64,000 nucleotides of DNA from Chitinivibrio alkaliphilus ACht1. Its GTDB lineage: Bacteria; Fibrobacterota; Chitinivibrionia; Chitinivibrionales; Chitinivibrionaceae. The stretch covers positions 1-64,000 of the forward strand of contig NZ_ASJR01000002.1 of assembly GCF_000474745.1 (NCBI RefSeq), given 5' to 3'. The translations under genes and the position numbers were made by a program. Positions 54,053 to 63,635 of this stretch are shown here, in pieces. Numbering within the stretch: position 1 is the stretch's first letter; every line of letters begins with the position of its first letter. The notes beneath the pieces were generated by a model. That model was not told the DNA's origin. It saw only the letters and a program-made list of their open reading frames with translations, and ran no database searches.

Positions 54053-56127
54053 ATGAATTAATCGCTCAGAAGATCTTTCTCGTTGACTCCTTGGAGACAG
54101 GAACCCTTCTTTCCCGGAGTTCACGGGCCGATCTTTTTCCCGACGGTTCAGAGTCGGCTTTGGAAGAGTTACTCTTGTCTGATTTTTTTGAAAAATACGG
54201 AACGCCTGTCTTAATTGATATGCAAAAGGCCGTATCGCTCTATCTTTCTTCTACGGAGCCTGATACGGGGGAGCGTCAAAAAACAGCTCTCATGATGGGG
54301 CGGGTGAATTTTATGGGTACCGATGGTATTCGTGGAAAAGTAGTGTTAAACCCCCATAAAGATTTTATTGCGGCGCTTTTATCTGATAATGCCTTTACGC
54401 CCGATTTAGTTCGAATTACCTCCTTCGCCTTTGCAGAAATTTTAAAACGAAATGAAATCGCACGGCCCGGCGATACCTTTGTGGTTGGAAACGACGGTCG
54501 TGATAAGGCCTATGAGTGGAAACTCATTACTGCCGTACGTGATGGGTTTCTTCGTGCGGGAATCAATGTGCTGGATATTGGGGTGGTTCCTACCGCTATT
54601 ATACCCTTGAAAATGCTGCAAAATAGTTTTCGGGGCGGGGCGTGTCTCACTGCTTCTCACAACCCGTCTAATCAGAATGGAATTAAGTTTTTTATTGATG
54701 GTGCAAAGCTTCTGCCCGAGGGAGACCTGGGAGATTACACCTTATCTGCCTATATGTTCAACTACTGCCGTTTGGAAGAGCTGCCCGATCCCTGCGCCTC
54801 CGTTGAAGAGCAGAATGTTGAAGATGAGGCTCGGAACTTCATGAAGCAGGTGCTTCCTGATTCGATGGAATCCATCTTGCAGGAGTGTACCTTGGTTTTT
54901 GATTCTGCCAATGGGGCGACTCACACCATCGGAACTGCTTTGTTAAAAGAGCTTAAGGTCAACTTTGCCTGTACAAATGAGACACCTCGAGGTGATAATA
55001 TCAATCGCGAATGTGGTGTCGCAGAGATAGAAGGAACAGAACTCTTTACAGCGCAGGAGTATGATGCACATATTCCCTTTGTGCAGGAACTTTTTGACCG
55101 TGGCCGCGCTGAAGGAAGTGGAAAGGTTTGGGGTGTTCCCCTAGATGGTGACGGTGACCGGGGATTTTTGCTGTATTATGATAAAGATAGCGATGCCGTA
55201 CATGTTCTTGACGGTGATAAATGTGGGTATATCCTTGCACGCTATCTCATAGAGAAAAAAGGCGCTGATCCAAAAAACACTTGGTTTATTTCAACAATCG
55301 AATCAGATATTATGACCGCAAATGCTGCGGAGAAAAATCTGGGGCTCAATAAAAAAGTTGTAGCTGTGGGAGACAAGTGGATTGGAAACTTTTCTGAAGG
55401 ACAACTCTTAGTCGGTCTTGAAATATCAGGGCACCTCATCTTCCCCATTGAAGTAGAAAATAATGCGGGGGAGTCGCAAGAGCTTCTCTCCGGTGTAGGG
55501 CTTCTCACGGGTTTGATAACTCTTGCAGCGGTAAAAGAACTCAATCTATACCGAGAAGAGATCTTGACACCCTTTGAGCCGGGATTTTCCGAAACCTTAT
55601 ACACCTATTTTGTGGATAAATCTCTTTTTTATCGGGGGAGTGATATCTGGAAACAGGATGTTGATCTCATAGAAGAGGAGGTTGCCGCAGCTAAAAAAGA
55701 GGGGCATCTGCCTGGGGATGTACAAGTATCCTATGAGGAAAAGGAAGATATCAATGTGCTCTATGCAAATATTATGAGCGGTGACGCTCTTTTAGGTGTT
55801 CTCTTTGCACGAAATAGCGGTACAGAGGATAAAAACGCGGTGTATGTGAAGGGACAGCAGGAGTATAAGGGGGTTCTTAGCAAAATTGGAACGCGTGTAC
55901 AAGGGTTTCATATTGCAGTGATGAAAAACACGTCGTCCGTAGAATATTTTTGTGAAAAAACGGTGAAAGATGCCGTGGCAAGTGGTTCAACCAGTGTTGA
56001 TGATGTGCTGAGTCTCCTGGAGAATGCAGGAAAAGAAGTATCGGAAACTGATCTTTTTGCCGTATTACACGGTATGAAAAAAGAGGGCGTTGTTCACGTA
56101 GAAGGACGTACGGTCTCCAGCAAATAG
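54040..56127 (+). CDS. Phosphohexomutase (phosphoglucomutase/phosphomannomutase family)
   Basis: Interconverts hexose 6- and 1-phosphates. 695 residues, longer than the usual 450-580. The domains show GTDGIRGK (substrate loop), the active-site phosphoserine in TASHNPSNQNG (about 203-213), the metal loop DGDGDRGF (about 369-376) and the sugar-specificity loop GLEISGHLIF (about 463-472). SGTED of the phosphate-binding loop lies near 592. About 60-100 extra N-terminal and 80 extra C-terminal residues (a helical domain, SVDDVLSLLENAGKEV) are unusual. The first ATG lacks a ribosome site, so the true start may be upstream through a frameshift. Confidence 0.88.
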   Translation: MSRLDELIAQKIFLVDSLETGTLLSRSSRADLFPDGSESALEELLLSDFFEKYGTPVLIDMQKAVSLYLSSTEPDTGERQKTALMMGRVNFMGTDGIRGKVVLNPHKDFIAALLSDNAFTPDLVRITSFAFAEILKRNEIARPGDTFVVGNDGRDKAYEWKLITAVRDGFLRAGINVLDIGVVPTAIIPLKMLQNSFRGGACLTASHNPSNQNGIKFFIDGAKLLPEGDLGDYTLSAYMFNYCRLEELPDPCASVEEQNVEDEARNFMKQVLPDSMESILQECTLVFDSANGATHTIGTALLKELKVNFACTNETPRGDNINRECGVAEIEGTELFTAQEYDAHIPFVQELFDRGRAEGSGKVWGVPLDGDGDRGFLLYYDKDSDAVHVLDGDKCGYILARYLIEKKGADPKNTWFISTIESDIMTANAAEKNLGLNKKVVAVGDKWIGNFSEGQLLVGLEISGHLIFPIEVENNAGESQELLSGVGLLTGLITLAAVKELNLYREEILTPFEPGFSETLYTYFVDKSLFYRGSDIWKQDVDLIEEEVAAAKKEGHLPGDVQVSYEEKEDINVLYANIMSGDALLGVLFARNSGTEDKNAVYVKGQQEYKGVLSKIGTRVQGFHIAVMKNTSSVEYFCEKTVKDAVASGSTSVDDVLSLLENAGKEVSETDLFAVLHGMKKEGVVHVEGRTVSSK

Positions 56128-56147
56128 GATATACCAGGAATAAACAG

Positions 56148-56182
56148 GGCGGACCATCTGATTTCAGTGGGCCGCCTTTTTT
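56148..56182 (+). terminator. Terminator after the phosphomutase gene
   Basis: GGCGG-A-CCA pairs with TGG-G-CCGCC around a 12-base loop and is followed by six T. Confidence 0.8.
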
Positions 56183-56297
56183 GTTTAGCTCAGATTTTTT
56201 ATCAACTTTGTGATGCTTAGAGGGGTCTTCGGAGGACGTGTCTGAAGAGGAGCTGATTCTTTTTGTATGCCATATGCTGGGTGGCGAGTTGTTTTTC

Positions 56298-57530
56298 TCA
56301 TCTACTGATGGTACGAATATCCTCGCCGGAGGGGGTTTGATAGAGCCGCAGATTGAACAGCGGCGCCGCGGCAAACACATGGTCAAAAATATCTGCTTGA
56401 ATTGCCTCGTAAGAGGCCCAACGAATGTCTTTTGTAAATGCGTATATTTGTATGGCAAGGCCTTGGGCTGTGGGTTCAAGCTGACGTACCATGTGGAGGA
56501 GGCCGGTTTCAATGTCGGGGTGCCGACTGATATAGGCCGAAAGGTATGCGCGAAAAGTACCGATATTTGTCAGATGCCGTTCGTTCAGATTCTCTGGTGA
56601 TGGGGTTTCCACAGTGGGAGTGTGAACTTCACGAAGTTTCTGGGAAAAATAAGGAGAGAGTAAATCAATGCTCTTTAGTTGTTGTAATTCATCTTTGCTC
56701 AGAAAGTGAATCGTTGAGAGATCAATAAAAATGCTGCGGGATATACGTCGCCCTCCAATCTCCCGTAAACCGCGCCAGTTTTTAAACGAGTCTGATATGA
56801 GTGAGTAGGTGGGGATTGTCGTGATGGTATTATCCCAATTTTGAATTTTAACGGTGGTAAGGGTGATATCGATAACGGTACCATCGGCACTATATTTTGA
56901 CATCTCCAGCCAGTCTCCCACGGCAAGCATTTTATTTGCAGAAAGTTGAATACCCGCGACAAATCCAAGGATGGGGTCTTTAAACACAAGCATCAATACT
57001 GCTGTTAATGCTCCTAACCCGCTAAGAAGGATGAGGGGTGATTTTTGGAGTATGAGTGATGCCGTAATAATAAGAGCAAAAAGTACTACAACAATTTTAA
57101 TGACTTGCGTAAATACTTTCAGAGGAATTTGATGTGAAAAGGGTACGCTTTCATAATAAACGATACTGGCGTTGAGCAGGGCGAACAGAAGTGTTGCTGT
57201 AACATATACAATATAAACATGGGTAATCAAAGTGGGAAGTACAAGATACGGTGTGTCGGGCGGAAGAAAATGGCGGCTGAGAAAGAGGAAAAGCATGGCG
57301 GAGAAAAGTCTGCTGAGTCGTTTGAAAAACCGAAATTTAAGTAAGATCTGATCCCAGCGAACGGGAGTACGTTCCGCGATTCGTCCGATACTGGGGAGAA
57401 TGAGTGTCCGGGAAATAAAAAAGACGCAGATTGCAGTGCCAAGAGAAACAAGGAGAATCAGCAACGCGCTTATCTGTTCTGCAGCAGGGATTTCATGGGT
57501 GAGCAAGAAAGAATATATGTTGGAAAACAT
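56298..57530 (-). CDS. MscS-family mechanosensitive channel
   Basis: 410 residues. Five hydrophobic segments (about 20-43, 76-92, 97-120, 135-160, 165-190) lead to the pore helix ILLSGLGALTAVLMLVFKDPILGFVAGIQL, the MscS TM3 signature with its Gly/Ala pattern. The beta domain follows (VGDWLEMSKYSADGTVIDITLTTVKIQNWDNTI), with the cytoplasmic alpha-beta part after it. The length and the VGDW region resemble the YbdG subfamily. Gated by membrane tension to release solutes during hypo-osmotic shock. Spaced 30 bases from the glycosyltransferase gene. Confidence 0.92.
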   Translation of the reverse strand: MFSNIYSFLLTHEIPAAEQISALLILLVSLGTAICVFFISRTLILPSIGRIAERTPVRWDQILLKFRFFKRLSRLFSAMLFLFLSRHFLPPDTPYLVLPTLITHVYIVYVTATLLFALLNASIVYYESVPFSHQIPLKVFTQVIKIVVVLFALIITASLILQKSPLILLSGLGALTAVLMLVFKDPILGFVAGIQLSANKMLAVGDWLEMSKYSADGTVIDITLTTVKIQNWDNTITTIPTYSLISDSFKNWRGLREIGGRRISRSIFIDLSTIHFLSKDELQQLKSIDLLSPYFSQKLREVHTPTVETPSPENLNERHLTNIGTFRAYLSAYISRHPDIETGLLHMVRQLEPTAQGLAIQIYAFTKDIRWASYEAIQADIFDHVFAAAPLFNLRLYQTPSGEDIRTISR

Positions 57531-57560
57531 GATTGATCCTTATATTGTACAGGGGCGATA

Positions 57561-58751
57561 CTACTCCCCGTGGGAACAGATATCCTGATACATGGCGTAG
57601 GTTTGTTCGGCAATGGCTGTCCGGGAGTAGAAGTGTTCATAGCGTTTTTGCGCTCCTTCCACCATGGCTCGATGTGTATCTTGGCATCGATATCGAGTAA
57701 TCTGCTGGGCCAAGGCGTTGCTCTCTCCTTCTGGAAAAAGAAACCCCGTTTCCTCATGGATGACGATATCGGTCATGCCGCCGGAATTGGAGGCGATAAG
57801 TGCCAGACCCATGCGCTGGGCTTCTAAGAGCACCATACCGAGTCCTTCGGTTTCGCCCTTCCAGTCGGTGAGAGAGGGCAGTATGAAAATATCTGATTCT
57901 CCCATGATTGTGCTTAAATCCTTGGGAGAAAGCTGTCGGATATGGCGGATTCGGTGTTCTACCTTGAGTCGCTTCATTTGCTCAGAGAGTGATGTTTCTT
58001 CAGGACCGGTCCCCACAATGGTAAGTTCGTATTCAGGGGGAAGCAGGGCGAGACTTTCTACAAGGACGTGCACCCCTTTCCGTTTGATGAGCCGCCCGAT
58101 ACAGAGAAGTTTTGTGCCCCCATAAAACCGTGGAGGTGAGAGAGGAAACTGCTCTTCACGGATTGGCATGGGAATTCGCAGGGTCTTTCTTGCCGGCAAA
58201 GAAAACATATTCATGGTGAGGTCTTGTACATACGTAGAGATAGTCTGAACACGTGCCGCCTTCTTAAAGACGGGGCGGGCAATGTGCGTAAGAAGGGGGA
58301 ATTTTTTTAAAATAAACACATCGGTTCCATGCGTTGTAATAACATAGGGGGTTCTATGAAAGAAGGAGGCTAAATACATGATAAACCCTGAGGGAATCCA
58401 CCAGTGGACGTGTACAAGGTCAAACCGTTCTTTTCGCAGGATACGACATAGCTTGAAAAAACAAGTGGCCATATATGCTCCGAAAAGTACCTTGTTCCAA
58501 AGGTTTTTCAAAACGAGCTCATGCATCTGTCCCGTATAGGCTAAACGCTCCCATTTTTCGGGGGCATACTGAAAGCGTTGCACATGCCATGTTCCCTGTT
58601 TCTCACAAGGTGAAAGCCCTGCTTGATGGGGGGCAAGTACAACGTATTCAACGCCTAAGTGAGCCACCGCCTCATGGTAGTTCCAAAGAAACGGGGCGAC
58701 CGCATCTTCATGTGTTCTCGGAAACACGTGGGTGAGAGTAAGGACTTTCAC
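57561..58751 (-). CDS. Glycosyltransferase family 4 (group 1)
   Basis: 396 residues from the GTG at 58751, which overlaps the upstream stop (GTGA) and gives VKVLTLTHVFP, a typical GT4 start. A TTG at 58775 with a GTGGAG ribosome site is an alternative that adds eight residues. N-terminal acceptor domain with HVHWWIPSG and TTHGTDVF; C-terminal nucleotide-sugar domain with LLCIGRLIKRKGVH, LTIVGTGPEE, ILPSLTDWKGETEGLGMVLLEA (the E(x7)E motif) and SNSGGMTDIV. Likely acts in surface polysaccharide or glycolipid synthesis with the YfhO-like membrane protein. Sugar unknown. Confidence 0.9.
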   Translation of the reverse strand: MKVLTLTHVFPRTHEDAVAPFLWNYHEAVAHLGVEYVVLAPHQAGLSPCEKQGTWHVQRFQYAPEKWERLAYTGQMHELVLKNLWNKVLFGAYMATCFFKLCRILRKERFDLVHVHWWIPSGFIMYLASFFHRTPYVITTHGTDVFILKKFPLLTHIARPVFKKAARVQTISTYVQDLTMNMFSLPARKTLRIPMPIREEQFPLSPPRFYGGTKLLCIGRLIKRKGVHVLVESLALLPPEYELTIVGTGPEETSLSEQMKRLKVEHRIRHIRQLSPKDLSTIMGESDIFILPSLTDWKGETEGLGMVLLEAQRMGLALIASNSGGMTDIVIHEETGFLFPEGESNALAQQITRYRCQDTHRAMVEGAQKRYEHFYSRTAIAEQTYAMYQDICSHGE

Positions 58752-61111
58752 CGTACGTTTCCGTAGCGTTTCCAAAGAAATGCTCCACCAAGATACACCC
58801 AGTATCCGCCCATGAGAAATACGAGAATACGAAATGGGGGAAGAATGGTATCGAGATAGGGGGACGTTGCCCGTAGTTCTATCTCATGGGTTCCCTCCGG
58901 TATGGTGATAGCCATCCACGCGAGATCACTTTGGTAGATATCCTGTTTTTCCCCGTTGAGATATATTTCCCATCCGGGATAGTACACTTCGGATATTCGT
59001 AGAATTCCCTCGTCAGGGGCTGTTATACGCGCCTTCCGTGTATTCGGGGTGTATCGCTTCCATTTGGTTTGAAGTTCAGAAGATTCTGTTTTCCGTGATG
59101 GAATTGGAGGTTCTTCCTGGAGTAGCACCGTAGAACGGGCGTCAAACCCTGGTTGTTCAAGAGTGGTTTGTATTTCCTGTTCTGTCATCACTTCATAGTG
59201 GGTTGTAAAGGAAAGGCGTGGGAGATAGTTTTGATTTTCCACAGGAAGAAAACCTTCACGTGTACGAAGAATGAAGTAGCGGCAGTTCGCTATATTCAAG
59301 CGATTACTTCCAAAGGGAAGCTGTTGAAAATTAAGGCCTTCTCCTCGTTGGTCCATAAAGGGCATGAGATAATTTCTACCTCCCTGACCGCGAAACTCAC
59401 GATACCATGCGAGCTCGTTGTCGTGAAACCCATCGACACCTTCTAACCCGTAAATTCCGGCAATATTTTGTATCCTGGTGAAGCCGGGTAAAAAGAATAC
59501 GCGAAAGGGTTCATCCTCCATCTTTTCAGCTAAGGCATTCAGTTGCGGGTCACTTGCAGTATAGGGGGTTGCGTCTTCAATTTTTATAAATTTATTGTTT
59601 ACACGAATTGTGTCGATGCAGCCCATTACAAGGAGAATGGCTAAAACGGTATATCGCCCAAGTTTTTTCTGTATGAGAAGGAGTATGGTGATAAGAGCAG
59701 TCATGGTTATGAGAAACCATCCTGTGAGAGCTCCCGTAAAATTATCAGAAAAATTTCTTCGAAAGATTTGTTCTTTTTCAGGAAGGGTTTCCGTAAGAGG
59801 AGAGAGAAGCCCATACACAAAGCCTTCATTGCTAAAGAGTATCAAAAGAAACAGCGATACCCCCATGAGAGCATAGAGGGTACGTTCCACCCGTTTTTTT
59901 TGCGCTTCGGCAAGATTTGTATAATACCCGGTGAAAAGATCTTGGAGAAACAGGCAACTGAGGAGAACCACAGCAAAGGAGTACCAAAACATGATCATGC
60001 TCAGAGCACGAAATTTATCCACCCCCGGTATGGTGTGATAGGCAAGGGTGAGCAGTGGAGTGTGGGTGCCCATACTGAGAAGCACTGAAAATAGACCAAC
60101 ACCAAACCAAAAAAAACGGGTCTTGGTCGGCCGTGTATAGAGGGCAAGAAAAGCCAAAAGTGTTGCCACGGCGCCAACATACTCCGTATTTAATTTAAAG
60201 GGGTTTTCACTCCAGTAATACTCCAACCAATTCCCGAATTCGGGAACCCATAGAGAAAAGAATTCAGGCCAGTGTAAACTCCATGTGGCAACAAAGTCGA
60301 TACCGCGATCTTCTCCCCGTACGGAAAGGCCATCCATGACAAAAGAAAAGGCGGGGTAGAGTTGTATCCCCCCGATAATAAGGACAATACCCATGGCCCC
60401 CCAGAATGCTCCGGCACGTGAAATAAGGGAAGAGAGTTCTTTTGTTTCCGTATATCTCACCCAGCTATCGTATACCCAGTAGGCAAAGAGCCCCCAGAGC
60501 ATGAAATAGGTCATTTGAATGTGCGATGTAAATAGAGCCATACTGATGGCGGTGCCAAGGAGGGTTGTCTTAAAGAGGGTTGGTCGTGCCAGGAGAGAAC
60601 GTAGAGACCAGACAATAAGCGGGAGTAAGGCAATAACAAACATTTTTCCATCATGTCCCGGATGCACATGGGAGAAAAATTGTGGGTTCAGCATGTAGAA
60701 CATACCTCCCATAAACGCAACAAGAGGCTTCATCTTGAAGGAGTAGAACAGCATGAGATACATGGTAACTCCCGCAAGAAACACATGGAGTACCATTTTA
60801 ATCCCCTCTGCCCGAACAAGGGGGGTGGTTTTATAAAACGGAAGGGAGAGGGGGTACATAATATCCCCTGCTGTAGCATCGACCGTGGGCATTCCTCCGA
60901 GAACTGCGGGGTTCCACAGGGAAAACTCCCCCTCGTTCTGTAAGGTTGTTTGAAAGGACTGCTTTTTGCCTAAATCCTTAATACGGTCACTGTGTTGGTC
61001 TGCCAAGATAGTTGAGCTATCAAAGAGAAATTCATGAAAGAGAACGAGGGTTGTGAGGGCAAACACGGCGATACAGAGAGTGTGCACTGTCTTTGGCGAG
61101 TTTTTAAGCAT
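58748..61111 (-). CDS. YfhO-like polytopic membrane protein
   Basis: 787 residues with about a dozen transmembrane segments in the first 500 and again at the C-terminus (FRILVFLMGGYWVYLGGAFLW), and a soluble beta domain between (about 600-760). The start (DQHSDRIKDLG, WNPAVLGGMPTVDA, SLPFY) resembles the first extracytoplasmic loop of GT-C/YfhO proteins; NPQFFSHVHPGHDGKMF and YPGWEIYLNGE are family patches. YfhO members help glycosylate lipoteichoic acid in Gram-positives; the role in this organism is unknown, but the adjoining glycosyltransferase fits surface-glycan work. It overlaps that gene by four bases. Confidence 0.85.
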   Translation of the reverse strand: MLKNSPKTVHTLCIAVFALTTLVLFHEFLFDSSTILADQHSDRIKDLGKKQSFQTTLQNEGEFSLWNPAVLGGMPTVDATAGDIMYPLSLPFYKTTPLVRAEGIKMVLHVFLAGVTMYLMLFYSFKMKPLVAFMGGMFYMLNPQFFSHVHPGHDGKMFVIALLPLIVWSLRSLLARPTLFKTTLLGTAISMALFTSHIQMTYFMLWGLFAYWVYDSWVRYTETKELSSLISRAGAFWGAMGIVLIIGGIQLYPAFSFVMDGLSVRGEDRGIDFVATWSLHWPEFFSLWVPEFGNWLEYYWSENPFKLNTEYVGAVATLLAFLALYTRPTKTRFFWFGVGLFSVLLSMGTHTPLLTLAYHTIPGVDKFRALSMIMFWYSFAVVLLSCLFLQDLFTGYYTNLAEAQKKRVERTLYALMGVSLFLLILFSNEGFVYGLLSPLTETLPEKEQIFRRNFSDNFTGALTGWFLITMTALITILLLIQKKLGRYTVLAILLVMGCIDTIRVNNKFIKIEDATPYTASDPQLNALAEKMEDEPFRVFFLPGFTRIQNIAGIYGLEGVDGFHDNELAWYREFRGQGGRNYLMPFMDQRGEGLNFQQLPFGSNRLNIANCRYFILRTREGFLPVENQNYLPRLSFTTHYEVMTEQEIQTTLEQPGFDARSTVLLQEEPPIPSRKTESSELQTKWKRYTPNTRKARITAPDEGILRISEVYYPGWEIYLNGEKQDIYQSDLAWMAITIPEGTHEIELRATSPYLDTILPPFRILVFLMGGYWVYLGGAFLWKRYGNVR

Positions 61112-61174
61112 ACCAATCCTTTTGCAGAAACGTGATTATCATAAAATAATGAATGGGGAAAGTGGTGTGTCAAG

Positions 61175-61193
61175 AAGGGGGGTATCCCCCCTT
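61175..61193 (-). terminator. Hairpin just after pheT
   Basis: AAGGGGGG, TAT, CCCCCCTT lies directly beyond the pheT stop; on the minus strand it is followed by CTTGACAC, so termination would be partial at best. Confidence 0.4.
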
Positions 61194-61194
61194 T

Positions 61195-63618
61195 CTAGAC
61201 TTTTAGAGGAAACCCTGCTGTTTCTAATTCAGCAACAATTTTATCCTGTTGTGTTTCCAAAAACTCATGGTCCAAGGTTCCCTGCGGATTCAGAAAGCTG
61301 GTCTGAATTGTGACGGCTTTTTCCGCATCGTTGAGGGAAAATACATCAGCAACTTTTACCGATATCACATGGGGTATCTTGAGACGTTCCACTGCCCGTA
61401 CAACCGTATCAGCCGATGTGTGGTGCGGGGTACGAAGGGTGCAGTCAAAGGTTGAACCGGGGTATTTGGGAAGAGGAGTATACCGAACCTTCTCCCGGGG
61501 TTTCAGGCTTTGTAACTCTTGGATAGACATAACTGCCATGGAAAGAGTTCCTTTTATTTTAAAGGTTCGTGCCATCAACGGATGAAGTGTTGTGAGAAAT
61601 CCCTTGTTTTTCCCCATGGTTTTAATATCGAGGGTTTCATAGGGATGAAGGCCGGTCCATTCTCGATGGACCAGAGCATTGGGAAATTTCTCCCGAGGCT
61701 CGTTAAGGGTAACTGGAATGGCAAGATAGCGTATCAATTCTTCAAGGAGATTTCGCAATTCAATGAAACGGTTTTCGTTTCTATCATATAGAGCGATGGT
61801 TACAACTGTTTCCTCTTTAGAGAAATTATCTTTATCGTTTTGATACTGTCTTCCAATTTCAAAGGCGGAAAAGCGAGGGAAATTCTTTGCATTTTGCCCC
61901 GCCATTTCTAACAGAGAGGGGACAACGCTGGGGCGCATAATTTCATGGTCCCGTGAGAGAGCATTTTTTAAGGTGAGAGATTCATTTTTTTCATGCCAAT
62001 CCGCTTTTTCTAAGAGAGATCTTCCGATCATGGGGTAGGTCATGGTTTCAATGAGATTTCCTCGTAACACAAGAAAATCGCGGAGTTTACGGGTAAATTG
62101 AATCTCCGTGGCAGGACGAAGGGGGCGGATCGTCTCGTAGGTAGGAACAGGGGCGATATTGTCATATCCGATAATTCGTCCTACCTCTTCAATAATATCC
62201 GCATCGCACTCAATATCCTTGGTTGCACGATAGGAAGGAACTGTTATGGAAAACAGGTCTTCCTCTATTTTAAGGGAGAAATCGAGTTTTGTAAGAATCT
62301 CTGCAATGTGGTCACGGGAGATTTCTTTTCCGAGAATAGCACAGATTTTGTCTGTGGATACGGTGATAACACGCGGGGTATAGGGGGTGCTGAGATCAGC
62401 CCCGCCTTTTTGTATAGCCCCTTCTACTACAGCATGGGGGCATTGTGAGCGTACGAGCTCAAGAGTACGAAGAAGTGTTCTTTCAAGAAGCTGTGAGTCA
62501 AGAGACTTTTCATACCGCTGAGATGAATCTGTGCGTAGGCCGATCCGTGCAGAGGTTGTACGGACTTCGCTGGCTTTCCAATTAGCAACCTCAATAAAAA
62601 TGGTTTCTGTGTCTTCCGTAACACCGCTGTTTGCGCCTCCCATAATGCCGGCGATAACAAGAGGCTTTTCCCCGTCAGATACAACGGTGTCTCCAGCTTT
62701 AAGGGAGCGAATTTCCCCGTCAAGGGTCTCAAAGGATATCTCTTCTTTAAGCCGTTCTACGCGAATCGTATTGTCTGTGATATGGTCGCGGTCGAAAATA
62801 TGCAGGGGGATGCCCAGTTCCAGCATAACATAATTTGATATATCCACGATGTTATTTATGGGACGGATGCCGCAGTTCGTAAGACGTTGCTGCATCCACT
62901 GTGGACTTTGGCTTATCTGTATACCCGATAGGGAGAGTCCCAAATAGGCTTTGCAAGCTGAATCTTCTTCTACGTGAAGCTGTACGGGGGCCTTTCCCGT
63001 TCCGAGTTGGCGTAGTTCTTCACACCACTCCGGGGTAAAGGGATTTTGTAACGGGGTATTAAACACAGCCGCAAACTCCCGTGCCATTCCGAAATGCCCC
63101 CAGAGGTCGGGGCGATGGGTAATCGATTTGTTGTCAATATCGAGAAGTACATCGCGGCTCACACCGTATATGCTGTGCAAGGGGGTTCCCGGGGGGGTGT
63201 CTTCAGGAAGAGAGAGTAGCCCTTCGTGGGAGGTACCGAGGCCAAGTTCGTCTTCTGCACAGAGCATTCCCTGAGACTCCACGCCGCGAATTTTCTTTGG
63301 CACCAAGGTGAACCCGCCGGGGAGGGTCGTTCCAACAGGAGCGAAGGGAACGAGCATACCTCGGTGTACATTGGGAGCACCGCAGACTACACTATGGTGC
63401 GCTTGTCCTGCATCAACTGTAACAATTTGTAGATTGTCAGCATCAGGGTGTGCGGTAATATCGGTTACTTTTGATGCCACCACCTGTTCCATATAGGCTC
63501 CAACCTCCTGTACCGCTTCGACTTCGCAGGTTGCCATGGTGAAGCGTGTACTAATTTCTGCAGGAGGAAGGGAGGGAATATCCGTAAAATCACGAATCCA
63601 TTGTAGAGATATATCCAT
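61195..63618 (-). CDS. pheT: Phenylalanyl-tRNA synthetase, beta subunit
   Basis: 807 residues, normal for the family. An N-terminal EMAP/tRNA-binding domain (about 40-150: ITAHPDADNLQIVTVDAG, VCGAPNV) is followed by B3/B4 editing (GIRPINNIVDISNYVMLELG, HIFD), B5 (ISRDHIAEILTKLDF, VPSYRATKDIECDADIIEEVGRIIGYDNI) and the C-terminal anticodon-binding B8 domain (YPGSTFDCTLRTP, FSLNDAEKAVTIQTSF). It follows pheS at 17 bases. The tetrameric enzyme charges tRNA-Phe. Confidence 0.96.
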   Translation of the reverse strand: MDISLQWIRDFTDIPSLPPAEISTRFTMATCEVEAVQEVGAYMEQVVASKVTDITAHPDADNLQIVTVDAGQAHHSVVCGAPNVHRGMLVPFAPVGTTLPGGFTLVPKKIRGVESQGMLCAEDELGLGTSHEGLLSLPEDTPPGTPLHSIYGVSRDVLLDIDNKSITHRPDLWGHFGMAREFAAVFNTPLQNPFTPEWCEELRQLGTGKAPVQLHVEEDSACKAYLGLSLSGIQISQSPQWMQQRLTNCGIRPINNIVDISNYVMLELGIPLHIFDRDHITDNTIRVERLKEEISFETLDGEIRSLKAGDTVVSDGEKPLVIAGIMGGANSGVTEDTETIFIEVANWKASEVRTTSARIGLRTDSSQRYEKSLDSQLLERTLLRTLELVRSQCPHAVVEGAIQKGGADLSTPYTPRVITVSTDKICAILGKEISRDHIAEILTKLDFSLKIEEDLFSITVPSYRATKDIECDADIIEEVGRIIGYDNIAPVPTYETIRPLRPATEIQFTRKLRDFLVLRGNLIETMTYPMIGRSLLEKADWHEKNESLTLKNALSRDHEIMRPSVVPSLLEMAGQNAKNFPRFSAFEIGRQYQNDKDNFSKEETVVTIALYDRNENRFIELRNLLEELIRYLAIPVTLNEPREKFPNALVHREWTGLHPYETLDIKTMGKNKGFLTTLHPLMARTFKIKGTLSMAVMSIQELQSLKPREKVRYTPLPKYPGSTFDCTLRTPHHTSADTVVRAVERLKIPHVISVKVADVFSLNDAEKAVTIQTSFLNPQGTLDHEFLETQQDKIVAELETAGFPLKV

Positions 63619-63635
63619 GGGGGTATCCTTTATTT

